From Kiloniellales bacterium (GTDB lineage: Bacteria > Pseudomonadota > Alphaproteobacteria > Kiloniellales > JAKSBE01), in NCBI GenBank assembly GCA_028282935.1, contig JANQGU010000060.1, forward strand, positions 1 to 44,857: 44,857 nt of DNA, written 5' to 3'. The notes beneath the pieces were generated by a model. That model did not search any database. It saw only the letters and a list, made by a program, of their open reading frames with translations, and was not told the DNA's origin. The first letter of the stretch is position 1. Each line of letters begins with the position of its first letter. Positions 7,677 through 16,448 of the stretch are shown in pieces. The position numbers and the translations under genes were made by a program.

Positions 7677-8450
7677 TTACCAGCAGGTATAGCCGCCGTC
7701 GACCAGGACCACCGAGCCGGTCATCAGGCTGGCGGCGTCCGAGGCCAGGAACAGGACCGCGGAGGCGATCTCCTCGACCTCGCCCATGCGGCCCATCGGC
7801 GTGCTGGCCATCCAGACGTCGTAGAGCGCCGCGTCGTCCTTCGCGAAGGCGGTCAGCGGCGTGCTGATGTAGGTCGGCGCCACGGCGTTGACCCGGACGC
7901 CACGGCCGGCCCACTCGGCGGCCAGGGACTTGGTCAGGTGGTGCACGGCCGCCTTGGAGGCGTTGTAGTAGGACTGCTCCTGCGGCTTGTTGACGATGAC
8001 ACCGGACATGGAGCCGATGTTGACCACCGCGCCCTTGCCGGCCCGCAGCATGTGCCGGCCGAAGGCGCGGCAGCACCAGAAGACGCCGTTGAGGTTGACG
8101 TCGATGACGTTCAGCCAGTGTTCGTCCGTGACCGTCTCCGCCGGCGTCTCGCTGCGCGCGATGCCGGCGTTGCAGACCAGGATCTCGATCCCGCCGCGCT
8201 CGGCGGCGATATCCTCGGCGACCGCCGTGACCCGGTCCGGAGCGGTGACGTCCATCTCGACGATCTCCGGCAGGTAGCCCTTGCCGCGCAGGATGTCGCG
8301 GCCGGACTCGGCCTCGCCCATGTCGAGCTCGGCGATGACGACCTGCGCACCGGCCTCGGACAGGGCCTCGCAGCAGGCCAGGCCGATCCCCCGGCCGCCG
8401 CCGGTGACCACCGCCGTCCTTCCCGACAGGTCGTATTTCTCCAGGTACAT
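7677..8450 (-). CDS. SDR polyol dehydrogenase-like, last gene of the smo-type operon
   Basis: A 257-residue classical SDR. The cofactor motif TGGGRGIG is at 16-23, NAG is near 94-96, the catalytic Ser is about 149 and YNASK is at 162-166; an acidic ELD follows strand 2, which suggests NAD. It resembles arabinitol/xylitol/sorbose-type dehydrogenases. The ATG at 8450 has GGGAGAAG upstream. The gene begins 17 bases after smoS ends, so it belongs to the same transcript. In the Rhodobacter operon the position after smoS is held by mannitol dehydrogenase mtlK, a different family, so this SDR may supply an alternative polyol activity here. Confidence 0.88.
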   Translation of the reverse strand: MYLEKYDLSGRTAVVTGGGRGIGLACCEALSEAGAQVVIAELDMGEAESGRDILRGKGYLPEIVEMDVTAPDRVTAVAEDIAAERGGIEILVCNAGIARSETPAETVTDEHWLNVIDVNLNGVFWCCRAFGRHMLRAGKGAVVNIGSMSGVIVNKPQEQSYYNASKAAVHHLTKSLAAEWAGRGVRVNAVAPTYISTPLTAFAKDDAALYDVWMASTPMGRMGEVEEIASAVLFLASDAASLMTGSVVLVDGGYTCW

Positions 8451-8467
8451 TCGTGTCTTCTCCCGGG

Positions 8468-9231
8468 TCAGCTCATCCAGTTGCCGCCGTCGACGTTCAG
8501 GGTCTGCGCGACCACGTAGTCGCTGTCCGCCGAGGCCAGAAAGATCGCCGCGCCGACATGGTCCTCGGGCCGGCCCATGCGCCCGAAGGGCACGACCTCG
8601 CCGACCAGGCGCTTCTTCTCGCCCAGGGCGCGGCCCTCGTACCTGGCGAAGAGGGCGTCGACCTCGTCCCACATCGGCGTGTCGACCACGCCGGGCGAGA
8701 TCCCGTTGACGTTGATCCCGTGGCGGATCAGGTCCAGGCCGGCCGACTGGGTCAGGCTGATGACCGCGGCCTTGCTGGCGCAGTAGACCGCGACCAGGGC
8801 CTCGCCCCGGCGGCCCGCCTGGGACGACAGGTTGATGACCTTGCCGCCTCGTCCCTGGGCGATCATCCGCTTGGCCACGGCCTGCAGGGTGAAGAGCAGG
8901 CCCTTGACGTTGACCGCGAAGACGCGGTCGTAGCTCGCCTCGGTGATCTCGACGATCGGCGCCATGTCGAAGACCGCGGCGTTGTTGACCAGGATGTCGA
9001 TGGGGCCCGAAGCGGTGGCCGCCTCGACCATGGCCTCGATCGAGCCCAGGTCGGTGACGTCGACGGGCACCGCGGACGCCCTTTCCCCGAGGTCGCGCGC
9101 GGTCGCGGCCGCCGCGTCGCCGTCGAGGTCGGCGACGACGACCGCCGCGCCCTCGCGAAGGTAGCCCTCCGCGATCGCGCGGCCGATGCCGCGGGCGCCG
9201 CCGGTGACGACGGCACGCTTGCCTTGCAGCT

Positions 9232-9235
<4 letters not shown>
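8468..9235 (-). CDS. smoS: Sorbitol (L-iditol/galactitol) dehydrogenase SmoS
   Basis: A 255-residue SDR that oxidises sorbitol to fructose in the cytoplasm. It follows the Rhodobacter SmoS pattern closely: [10 protein letters not shown] at 11-20, DL at 36-37 for [18 protein letters not shown] at 84-98, Ser138, YCASK at 151-155, the long [15 protein letters not shown] stretch, ALGEKKR...[11 protein letters not shown], and the end VDGGNWMS. Its ATG overlaps the stop of the ATPase gene (ATGA at 9232-9235), so translation is coupled to the transporter. This gene most strongly defines the operon as a sorbitol/mannitol system. Confidence 0.92.
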
Positions 9236-10236
<1,001 letters not shown>

Positions 10237-10248
10237 GGTCAGGTCTCC

Positions 10249-11079
10249 CTACTTGACGGCGCCGAAGGTGAGGCCGCGCACCAGCTGCTTCTGGCTGAAC
10301 CAGCCCATGACCAGGATCGGCGCGATGGCGAGCGTCGAGGCCGCCGAGAGCTTCGCCCAGAACAGCCCCTCCGGGCTGGAGTAGGAGGCGATGAAGGCGC
10401 TGAGCGGCGCGGCGTCGGCCGCCGTGAGGTTGAGGGTCCAGAAGGCCTCGTTCCAGGCGAGGATGATGTTGAGCAGCAGGGTCGAGGCGATTCCCGGCAC
10501 CGCCATCGGCGCCAGGATGTAGGCGATCTCCTTGCCGAGGGTCGCGCCGTCCATGCGCGCGGCCTCCAGGATCTCGCCGGGGATCTCTTTGAAGTAGGTG
10601 TAGAGCATCCACACGATGATCGGCAGGTTCATCAGCATGAGCACCATGACCAGGCCGATGCGGGTGTCGAGCAGGTCGAAGTCGCGGAACAGCAGGTAGA
10701 TGGGCACCAGCACCCCGACCGGCGGAAGCATCTTCGTCGACAGCATCCACATCAGGACGTCCTTGGTGCGCCGGGTCGGCGAGAAGGCCATGGACCAGGC
10801 CGCCGGGATCGCGACCAGCAGCCCCAGGCCGGTGGAGCCCAGCGAGATCACCACCGAGTTCATCGCGTGCTTGAGGTAGTCCGAGCGGCTCTGAACCTCG
10901 AAGTAGTTCTCGAAGGTCCACTGGAAGAACAGGAAGCTCGGCGGGGTGGCGATCGCCTCGCCCTCGGTCTTGAAGCTGGTCAGAATCGTCCAGAGGATCG
11001 GGAAGAACAGCGTCAGGCCGATCAGCCAGCCGATGACCGTGAAGGTGATCTTCCGCCTGCGTGTCACTTCGCGGGCCAT
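10249..11079 (-). CDS. smoG: Polyol ABC transporter permease SmoG-like
   Basis: A 276-residue inner-membrane permease with about six transmembrane helices. The first helix is at about 11-31 (FTVIGWLIGLTLFFPILW). The EAA loop that docks the ATPase reads EAARMDGATLGKEIAYILAPMAVPGI (about 183-208). The C-terminus QLVRGLTFGAVK is standard for the MalG-like partner of CUT1 systems. It starts five bases after the stop of the other permease and is followed by the ATPase after about 12 bases. The substrate is assumed to be sorbitol/mannitol from operon context. Confidence 0.9.
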   Translation of the reverse strand: MAREVTRRRKITFTVIGWLIGLTLFFPILWTILTSFKTEGEAIATPPSFLFFQWTFENYFEVQSRSDYLKHAMNSVVISLGSTGLGLLVAIPAAWSMAFSPTRRTKDVLMWMLSTKMLPPVGVLVPIYLLFRDFDLLDTRIGLVMVLMLMNLPIIVWMLYTYFKEIPGEILEAARMDGATLGKEIAYILAPMAVPGIASTLLLNIILAWNEAFWTLNLTAADAAPLSAFIASYSSPEGLFWAKLSAASTLAIAPILVMGWFSQKQLVRGLTFGAVK

Positions 11080-11083
11080 CGTT

Positions 11084-11956
11084 TCAGGTCTCCAGGTTCT
11101 TGCCGATCATGCGGATGAGGAAGATGGCGACGATGTTGGCGAGGATGATCGCGACCACGCCGCCGGCCGAGGCCCCGCCGACGTCGAACTGCAGCAGCGC
11201 CTGGGCGTAGATGAGATAGGAGATGTTGGTGCTTGCCGTGCCCGGTCCGCCGTTGGTGGTCACCAGGATCTCCGCGAAGACCGAGAGCAGGAAGATGGTC
11301 TCGATCAGGATCACCACGGTCAGCGCCCGCGCCAGGTGCGGCAGCGTGATGTAGAGGAAGATCGAGACGCTCCCCGCGCCATCCATTTCCGCGGCCTCCT
11401 TCTGCTCCTGGTCGAGCGACTGCAGCGCCGTGAGGATGATCAGGGTCGCGAAGGGCAGCCAGCCCCAGGCGACGATCATGGTGATCGAGAAGAGGGGAAG
11501 CACGGCGAGCCAGTCGACGGGCTCGAGACCGAAGCCGTGGGCAATCCAGGCGAAGAGCCCGTTGACCGGGTGCATGAACATGTTCTTCCAGACCAGGGCC
11601 GAGACCGTCGGCATGACGAAGAAGGGGGCGATCACCAGGAGCCTGACGATACCCTGTCCCCAGAAGGGCTGGTCGATCAGGAGGGCGAGGAAAGTGCCGC
11701 CGACCACGGTCACCAGCAGAACGCCGCCGACCAGCAGCAGCGTGTTGAAAAGCGCGTCCAGGAAGGCCGGATCGGTCAGGAAGAACTCGTAGTTTCCGAA
11801 GCCGGTGAACTCCTCCATGCCCGGCATCAGCAGGTTGTAGCGCAGGAAGGAGAAGTACAGGGTCATGCCGAGCGGAATGACCATCCACACCAGCAGCATC
11901 AACACGGCCGGCGACATCATCACGCGCGCGTTGGTCCGGGTGTGCAGGGTAGCCAT
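11084..11956 (-). CDS. smoF: Polyol ABC transporter permease SmoF-like
   Basis: A 290-residue MalF-like permease with six predicted helices, the first at about 14-37 (SPAVLMLLVWMVIPLGMTLYF). The EAA loop EAAEMDGAGSVSIFLYITLPHLARAL is near 188-213, and the TNGGPGTASTNISYLIY segment is typical of CUT1 partners. It pairs with the SmoG-like protein to form the channel. It lies about 107 bases downstream of the binding protein gene; that gap holds a pyrimidine/purine-rich stretch (12000-12060) that may fold and protect the binding-protein message, a common arrangement. Confidence 0.9.
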   Translation of the reverse strand: MATLHTRTNARVMMSPAVLMLLVWMVIPLGMTLYFSFLRYNLLMPGMEEFTGFGNYEFFLTDPAFLDALFNTLLLVGGVLLVTVVGGTFLALLIDQPFWGQGIVRLLVIAPFFVMPTVSALVWKNMFMHPVNGLFAWIAHGFGLEPVDWLAVLPLFSITMIVAWGWLPFATLIILTALQSLDQEQKEAAEMDGAGSVSIFLYITLPHLARALTVVILIETIFLLSVFAEILVTTNGGPGTASTNISYLIYAQALLQFDVGGASAGGVVAIILANIVAIFLIRMIGKNLET

Positions 11957-12063
11957 GATCTTTCCCTCTCAAGCGAGGCGGGCCTTCGCAGGGCCTTGTG
12001 GCGGTGAGAAGGGGGCCGCCCGCATCCGACTCGGTCGTAGGGGGCGGCCCGCCGAGGGGGGAG

Positions 12064-13374
12064 CTACTTGATGTAGCCGCCGCGCTTCATCTCGCGCGTG
12101 GTCAGGTTCTGCGCGTTCTGCAGCGCTTGCTCGACCGTGACGGTGCCGGCGAGCGCGGCGGAGAACTGCTGACCGACGGCGGTGCCGATGCCCTGGAACT
12201 CGGGGATCGCCACGAACTGCACGCCGACGTAGGGAACCGGATCGACCGCCGGCTCGGTCGGATCGGCCGAGTTGATGGATTGCAGGGTCATCTCGGCAAA
12301 GGGCGCGGCCTTCTGGTACTCGGGGTTGGCGTAGAGCGACTTGCGCGTGCCCGGCGGCACGTTGGCCCAGCCTTCCTTCTCCGCGACCAGCGCGAGGTAC
12401 TCCTTCGAGGTCGCCCAGGCGATGAAGGTCTGGGCCGCGTCCTTCTTCGCGGAACCGGCGGGCACGGCCAGCGACCAGGCCCAGAGCCAATTGCCCCGCT
12501 TGCCCAGCCCGTTGTCCGGCGCCAGAGCGAAGCCGACCTTGTCCGCGACCTGGGACTCGGCCGGGTTGGTCACGAAGGAGGCGGCCACGGTGGCGTCGAT
12601 CCACATGCCGCACTTGCCGGTCTGGAACAGGGCCAGGTTCTCGTTGAAGCCGTTCGACGAGGCGCCCGGAGGGCCCGCATCGTTCATCAGGTCGACGTAG
12701 AACTGCAGGGTGGTCTTCCACTGCTCACTGTCGAACTGCGGCTCCCAGTCCATGTCGAACCAGCGCGCGCCGAAGGAGTTGGCCGTCGCGCTGAGGAAGG
12801 CCATGTTCTCGCCCCAGCCGGCCTTGCCGCGCAGGCAGACACCATAGACCTCGTTGTCCTTGTCGGTGATCTTGCGCGCCGCATCGGCGACGAACTCCCA
12901 GGTGGGGGCGGGCGGCATCTTCAGGCCGGCGCTCTCGAAGAGATCCTTGCGGTACATCACCATGGAGCTCTCGCCGTAGAAGGGCGCGGCATAGAGCTTG
13001 CCGTCGATCGACAGGCCATCGCGGATCGCCGGCAGCAGATCGTCGACGTCGTAGTCGGCGCCGAGGCCGTCCAGGGCGACGAGCCAGTTCTGCTTGGCCC
13101 AGATCGGGACCTCGTAGGTGCCGATCGTCATGACGTCGTACTGGCCGCCCTTGGTCGCGATGTCGGTCGTGACCTTCTGGCGAAGGACGTTCTCCTCCAT
13201 CGTCACCCATTCCAGCTCGATACCCGGATGCTTGGCGGTGAAGGCCTCCGTCAGCTTCTGCATCCGGATCATGTCGCCGTTGTTGACGGTGGCGATGGTC
13301 AGCGTCTCCGCCGCGACGAGGGATGTCGAGCCGAGCAGGGCGCCGGCGGCGAGAGCGATTCGTATCGGCTTCAT
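12064..13374 (-). CDS. smoE: Polyol ABC transporter solute-binding protein SmoE-like
   Basis: A 436-residue periplasmic binding protein of the CUT1 family. The signal peptide (RIALAAGALLGSTSLVAA) is cleaved before AETLTIATVNNGDMIRMQ. The mature start and the phrases TTDIATKGGQYDVMTIGTYEVPIWAKQNWL and APFYGESSMVMYRKDL match the sorbitol/mannitol-binding proteins of Rhodobacter type. The ATG at 13372-13374 is preferred over the TTG at 13392 because GGGGAGG lies between them as the ribosome site. It is the first gene of the operon and is transcribed divergently from the SorC-type regulator. Confidence 0.92.
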   Translation of the reverse strand: MKPIRIALAAGALLGSTSLVAAETLTIATVNNGDMIRMQKLTEAFTAKHPGIELEWVTMEENVLRQKVTTDIATKGGQYDVMTIGTYEVPIWAKQNWLVALDGLGADYDVDDLLPAIRDGLSIDGKLYAAPFYGESSMVMYRKDLFESAGLKMPPAPTWEFVADAARKITDKDNEVYGVCLRGKAGWGENMAFLSATANSFGARWFDMDWEPQFDSEQWKTTLQFYVDLMNDAGPPGASSNGFNENLALFQTGKCGMWIDATVAASFVTNPAESQVADKVGFALAPDNGLGKRGNWLWAWSLAVPAGSAKKDAAQTFIAWATSKEYLALVAEKEGWANVPPGTRKSLYANPEYQKAAPFAEMTLQSINSADPTEPAVDPVPYVGVQFVAIPEFQGIGTAVGQQFSAALAGTVTVEQALQNAQNLTTREMKRGGYIK

Positions 13375-13396
13375 TTGGGCTTGCCTCCCCAATATA

Positions 13397-13421
13397 TGAG
13401 CATTCGCTCGTTAATTGAGCA
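13397..13421. promoter_or_regulatory. Candidate operator upstream of smoE: TGAGCA half-sites 19 bp apart
   Basis: TGAGCA occurs at 13397-13402 and 13416-13421, a centre-to-centre step of 19 bp, with a small GAGC-attc-GCTC palindrome overlapping the first. The pair lies between the smoE ATG (13374) and a possible -35 TTGACT (minus strand, 13446-13451). This position would suit repression by the divergent SorC-type regulator. Binding is inferred, not shown. Confidence 0.45.
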
Positions 13422-13584
13422 GATGATCATACCTCCTGGATCGAGAGTCAAGAAATCTCTTCCGGGGTTTCGGCCGGAGGTTGCGCTGATCTTCGCTCTG
13501 TATCGGTCGATATCGGAGCTTTTAGCCTGAAACCGAGGGGCTTTAAGGCCAGGTTTCCGACCTCGGCGTGCCAGCCGCCGATGA

Positions 13585-13618
13585 TGTAATTGCCCAACAG
13601 TTGTGTAATTGCTATCTT
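13585..13618 (+). promoter_or_regulatory. Candidate promoter and operator of the SorC-type regulator gene
   Basis: TGTAATTGC is repeated at 13585-13593 and 13604-13612, again with a 19-bp step, with a CAAC-a-GTTG palindrome between the copies. Overlapping it, TTGCCC (13590-13595) and TATCTT (13613-13618) are 17 bp apart and could be -35 and -10 boxes for the regulator gene, whose ATG is at 13645. Autoregulation is a reasonable guess. Confidence 0.45.
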
Positions 13619-13644
13619 TCCGGATCGACAGACCTGGAGGTGAG

Positions 13645-14625
13645 ATGCCCCAGTCCTCGCTCAGCCCAGTGGACCGGCCGGTGGACAAGCGGCGCGACGA
13701 CGCGGCGCGGGCCGCATGGCTCTATTTCATCGGCGACCGCACCCAGGACGAGATCGCGGCCCAGCTCGACCTGTCGCGCCAGGCGGTTCAGCGCCTGGTC
13801 GCCTTTGCGGTGAGCGAGAAACTGATCAAGTTCCGTCTGGATCATCCCATAGCGTCCTGTACCGAGCTTGCGGCCAGGCTCGTCGGGCGCTACGGGCTCG
13901 AGTTCTGCGATGTCACCCCCAGCGACCCGGAGGCGCCGGGCTCGATCGCGGGGATCGCCGGGGCGACCGCGGCGCGCCTGCAGCGCCTTCTGGTGTCCAA
14001 GGCGCCGATGGTCGTTTGCGTCGGCACCGGCCGCACGCTGCGGGCCGCCGTGGAGGAGATGGATACGCTCGACCGTCCTCAGCACAAGGTCGTTTCGCTG
14101 GTCGGCGCCATGGCGGCCGGCGGGCACGCCAGTCCCTACGACGTGGTCATGCGGCTCGGCGACAAGGCCGGCGCGCAGCGCTATCCCATGCCGGCGCCCG
14201 TGCTGACGGAGACGGTCGAGGACCGGGAGGGGATCCAGAGCCAGCGCGCCTTCGCGGTGCTGCGGGAACTGCGCGCGCAGGCCCGTGCGAGTTTCGTCGG
14301 GATCAGCGAGATCGATTGGCAGTCCCCGGTCCATCGCGACGGCTTCATGACCGACACCGACATCTCGGCCCTGATCGAGGCGGGCGCCGTCGGCGAGATC
14401 ACGGGGTGGTCCTTCGACGCGGCCGGCCGGCCGCTCGACTGCCAGGTCAATCGGCGGATCGCCAGCCTGCCGCTCGAGAGTCCGCCCGAGCGCCTCACCG
14501 TGGTGGTCGGCGGCGGGCCGAAGAAGGTCGCGCCCCTGAAGGCCGCCCTGAAGGGCCGGCTCGCGTCGGCTCTCATCACCGACGAGGCAACGGCAGAGAC
14601 GCTCCTGTCGGACGCCGGCCAATAG
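13645..14625 (+). CDS. SorC/DeoR-type sugar-responsive transcriptional regulator
   Basis: A 326-residue regulator. The N-terminal helix-turn-helix is around residues 20-55 (RAAWLYFIGDRTQDEIAAQLDLSRQAVQRLVAFA), and a large C-terminal sugar-binding domain of the SorC type follows, related to sugar-phosphate isomerases. Typical pieces are VVCVGTGRTLRAAVEEM, VVSLVGAMAAGG and GEITGWSFDAAGRP. Sugar phosphates or free polyols are the usual effectors. The ATG at 13645 has GGAGGTGAG upstream; the ORF track's TTG is less likely. Being divergent from smoE, it is the probable local regulator of the polyol operon. Confidence 0.88.
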   Translation: MPQSSLSPVDRPVDKRRDDAARAAWLYFIGDRTQDEIAAQLDLSRQAVQRLVAFAVSEKLIKFRLDHPIASCTELAARLVGRYGLEFCDVTPSDPEAPGSIAGIAGATAARLQRLLVSKAPMVVCVGTGRTLRAAVEEMDTLDRPQHKVVSLVGAMAAGGHASPYDVVMRLGDKAGAQRYPMPAPVLTETVEDREGIQSQRAFAVLRELRAQARASFVGISEIDWQSPVHRDGFMTDTDISALIEAGAVGEITGWSFDAAGRPLDCQVNRRIASLPLESPPERLTVVVGGGPKKVAPLKAALKGRLASALITDEATAETLLSDAGQ

Positions 14626-14638
14626 GATTCGGCGGGCC

Positions 14639-14666
14639 CCAAGGCGATCTCCTCCGGGCGCCTTGG
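14639..14666. terminator. Hairpin between convergent regulator and dhaK
   Basis: CCAAGGCG (14639-14646) and CGCCTTGG (14659-14666) form a perfect eight-pair stem around a 12-base loop, in the 79-base gap where the regulator gene (plus) and dhaK (minus) converge. There is no T tract, so it would be at best a weak or factor-assisted two-way terminator. Confidence 0.4.
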
Positions 14667-14704
14667 ACTCCGATCCGAGGGCCCTTCAGCCGCGGGGGCG
14701 CGCC

Positions 14705-15697
14705 TCAGGCGCCCCAGCGCAGCGCCGCGGTATGCACCGGGGCGTCCCACAGTGCCTTCATCTCGTCGTCCAGGCGGGTCACCGTGATCGAGCAGCCGGC
14801 CATGTCCAGCGAGGTGCAGTAGTTGCCGACCAGGGAGCGGGCGATGGTCAGGCCCCGGGCTTCGCATTCGGCGGCCGCGGCCTGGTAGACCAGATAGAGC
14901 TCCATGAGAGGCGTGCCGCCCATCCCATTGACGAACAAAAGAACTTGCTGACCCTCCTTGGGCGCGAGGGTCTCGGAGATGGCGCCGACCATCTCGGCGG
15001 CGATCTCTTTGGCGGTTGCCAGGGCGACCCGGCGCCGGCCCGGCTCGCCGTGGATGCCGACGCCCATCTCCATCTCGTCCCCGCCGAGCTCGAAGGTCGG
15101 CTTGCCGGCGGCGGGCACGGTGCAGCTGGTCAGCGCCACGCCCATGGAGCCGGTCGCGGCGTTGACCCTTGCGCCCAGGGCCTGGCAGGTGGCGAGGTCG
15201 GCGCCGGCCTCGGCGGCGGCGCCGACGATCTTCTCGACCACCACGGTCCCGGCGACGCCGCGCCGGCCCTGGGTGTAGAGCGAGTCCTCGACCGCGACGT
15301 CGTCGTTGGTCAGCACGGTCGCGACCTCGCCGTCGAGCATCTCGGCGGCCATCTCGAAGTTCATCACGTCGCCGGAGTAGTTCTTGACGATGAAGAGGAT
15401 GCCGGCGCCGCCGTCGACCGCCTGGGCGGCGGCCAGCATCTGGTCCGGGGTCGGCGAGGTGAAGACCTCGCCCGGGCAGGCGGCGTCCAGCATCCCCTTG
15501 CCGACGAAGCCGGCGTGCAGCGGCTCGTGGCCGGAGCCGCCGCCGGAGACCAGGGCGACCTTGCCCTGGGCCGCACCGCCGGCGCGGGTCACGAACTTCG
15601 GCGCCAGGCTGACCGTGACCAGGTCGCCGTGCGCGGCGCCGAAGCCGCTCAGGCTCTCGTTCAGGATGTCGTCGACGGCGTTGATCAGCTTCTTCAT
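14705..15697 (-). CDS. dhaK: Dihydroxyacetone kinase substrate-binding subunit DhaK
   Basis: A 330-residue DhaK, the subunit that binds dihydroxyacetone covalently and receives phosphate from DhaL-ADP-P. Key residues are present: SGGGSGHEP with H57, KNYSGDVMNFEMA (105-118), and the substrate-linking His216 in GIHGEPG. The length is normal for the PTS-dependent type. A GGGGAGAG ribosome site precedes the ATG. It lies downstream of dhaL-dhaM-HPr-EI and the helix-turn-helix gene in the same direction, but is separated from them by about 310 bases holding two inverted-repeat elements. It may therefore be partly uncoupled from the rest of the operon. Confidence 0.94.
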   Translation of the reverse strand: MKKLINAVDDILNESLSGFGAAHGDLVTVSLAPKFVTRAGGAAQGKVALVSGGGSGHEPLHAGFVGKGMLDAACPGEVFTSPTPDQMLAAAQAVDGGAGILFIVKNYSGDVMNFEMAAEMLDGEVATVLTNDDVAVEDSLYTQGRRGVAGTVVVEKIVGAAAEAGADLATCQALGARVNAATGSMGVALTSCTVPAAGKPTFELGGDEMEMGVGIHGEPGRRRVALATAKEIAAEMVGAISETLAPKEGQQVLLFVNGMGGTPLMELYLVYQAAAAECEARGLTIARSLVGNYCTSLDMAGCSITVTRLDDEMKALWDAPVHTAALRWGA

Positions 15698-15720
15698 CGC
15701 TTCTCTCCCCTAGGAGTCGG

Positions 15721-15826
15721 AAAAGGGGTCGGAGTCATTTATCTGCCTCGCTCGGCCCGAGTTGAGGGCTTCGTGCGAAGTCTCGTGAGATCGTGTTACT
15801 TGCGAAAAATGACTCTGACCCCTTTT
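15721..15826. repeat. 106-bp inverted-repeat element upstream of dhaK
   Basis: AAAAGGGGTCGGAGTCATTT (15721-15740) faces AAATGACTCTGACCCCTTTT (15807-15826), giving 20-base arms with a single mismatch around a 66-base centre without a gene. The right arm continues into a T run. The shape is that of a small non-autonomous element or a large structured RNA. It begins only 24 bases upstream of the dhaK ATG. Confidence 0.75.
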
Positions 15827-15871
15827 TTTGTGGCTCTCCTCATTCGGATCCTGCGGGCCGTGCTGCACTTT

Positions 15872-15984
15872 CCCCTCACCCAGCTCCGGCTAGGCTCGGC
15901 TCTTCGCCTCGCCAAGCCTCCACATCCCTCTCCCTCAGGGAGAGGGAGGGGCCCAGCGCCGTCAGGCGCTGGGAGGGTGAGGGG
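15872..15984. repeat. Dispersed structured repeat B, copy 2 (113 bp)
   Basis: Outer arms CCCCTCACCC / GGGTGAGGGG enclose a CCCTCTCCCT-ca-GGGAGAGGG hairpin and a CCCAGCGCC-gtca-GGCGCTGGG hairpin. The left 50 bases closely match copies 1 and 3. It sits between the helix-turn-helix gene and dhaK, next to the 106-bp element. Confidence 0.88.
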
Positions 15985-16010
15985 ATTTCCTCGGAACACG
16001 TGATCAGACA

Positions 16011-16448
16011 TCACGACCGCTCGTTCTTGCTGGCGAGCGCGATCATGCGCCGGGCCAGTTCCTCGATGGCCTCGGCGACCTCGGCTTGGCGCTTCGGGTC
16101 GTCGAAGGCCGGGAGCTCGATCTGCAGGATGCGGCGGCCGGCGCTGGCGGCCTCCTCCGGGAAGACCGCCTGCTGCGGATGCGCCTTGCGGTAGGCGGCC
16201 AGGAAGGCGCGGCGCTCCTCCGGCGAGAAGTGGCAGATCTTCATGATGCTGGCCACGTGCTGCGCCGGCAGGGGCACCCGGTAGTTGGGATTGGTGATCT
16301 GCGAGACGAAGCTCTTGTGCGTGCCCAGGGCCTCGGCGATGCGCTGCCGGGTGCCGGAGGGCCGGCGCTCCAGGAAGGTCTTCAGCAGGCTCTTGTAGGC
16401 CCCGACCGCCTGGCCCGCGTCCGTCCGGTCCTCGGCGGCGTCGGTCAT
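16011..16448 (-). CDS. Helix-turn-helix protein in the dha/PTS operon
   Basis: A 145-residue soluble protein. Residues 18-65 (YKSLLKTFLERRPSGTRQRIAEALGTHKSFVSQITNPN) look like a lambda-repressor-type helix-turn-helix, with recognition helix THKSFVSQIT. Residues 65-95 continue the helical bundle (AQHVASIMKICHFSPEERRAFLAAYRKAHP), and the C-terminal 45 residues end in a long helix, EVAEAIEELARRMIALASKN, suited to dimerisation. I do not recognise a named family. Its start overlaps the end of the EI gene (16445-16448), so it is translated with the phosphorelay. A role in sensing PTS or kinase state, or in regulating the operon, is inference only. Confidence 0.72.
   Translation of the reverse strand: MTDAAEDRTDAGQAVGAYKSLLKTFLERRPSGTRQRIAEALGTHKSFVSQITNPNYRVPLPAQHVASIMKICHFSPEERRAFLAAYRKAHPQQAVFPEEAASAGRRILQIELPAFDDPKRQAEVAEAIEELARRMIALASKNERS

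Noticed and set aside
13371-13688. 105-residue minus ORF across the smoE/regulator gap
   Set aside because: It covers the promoter region, lacks a ribosome site and shows no family likeness.
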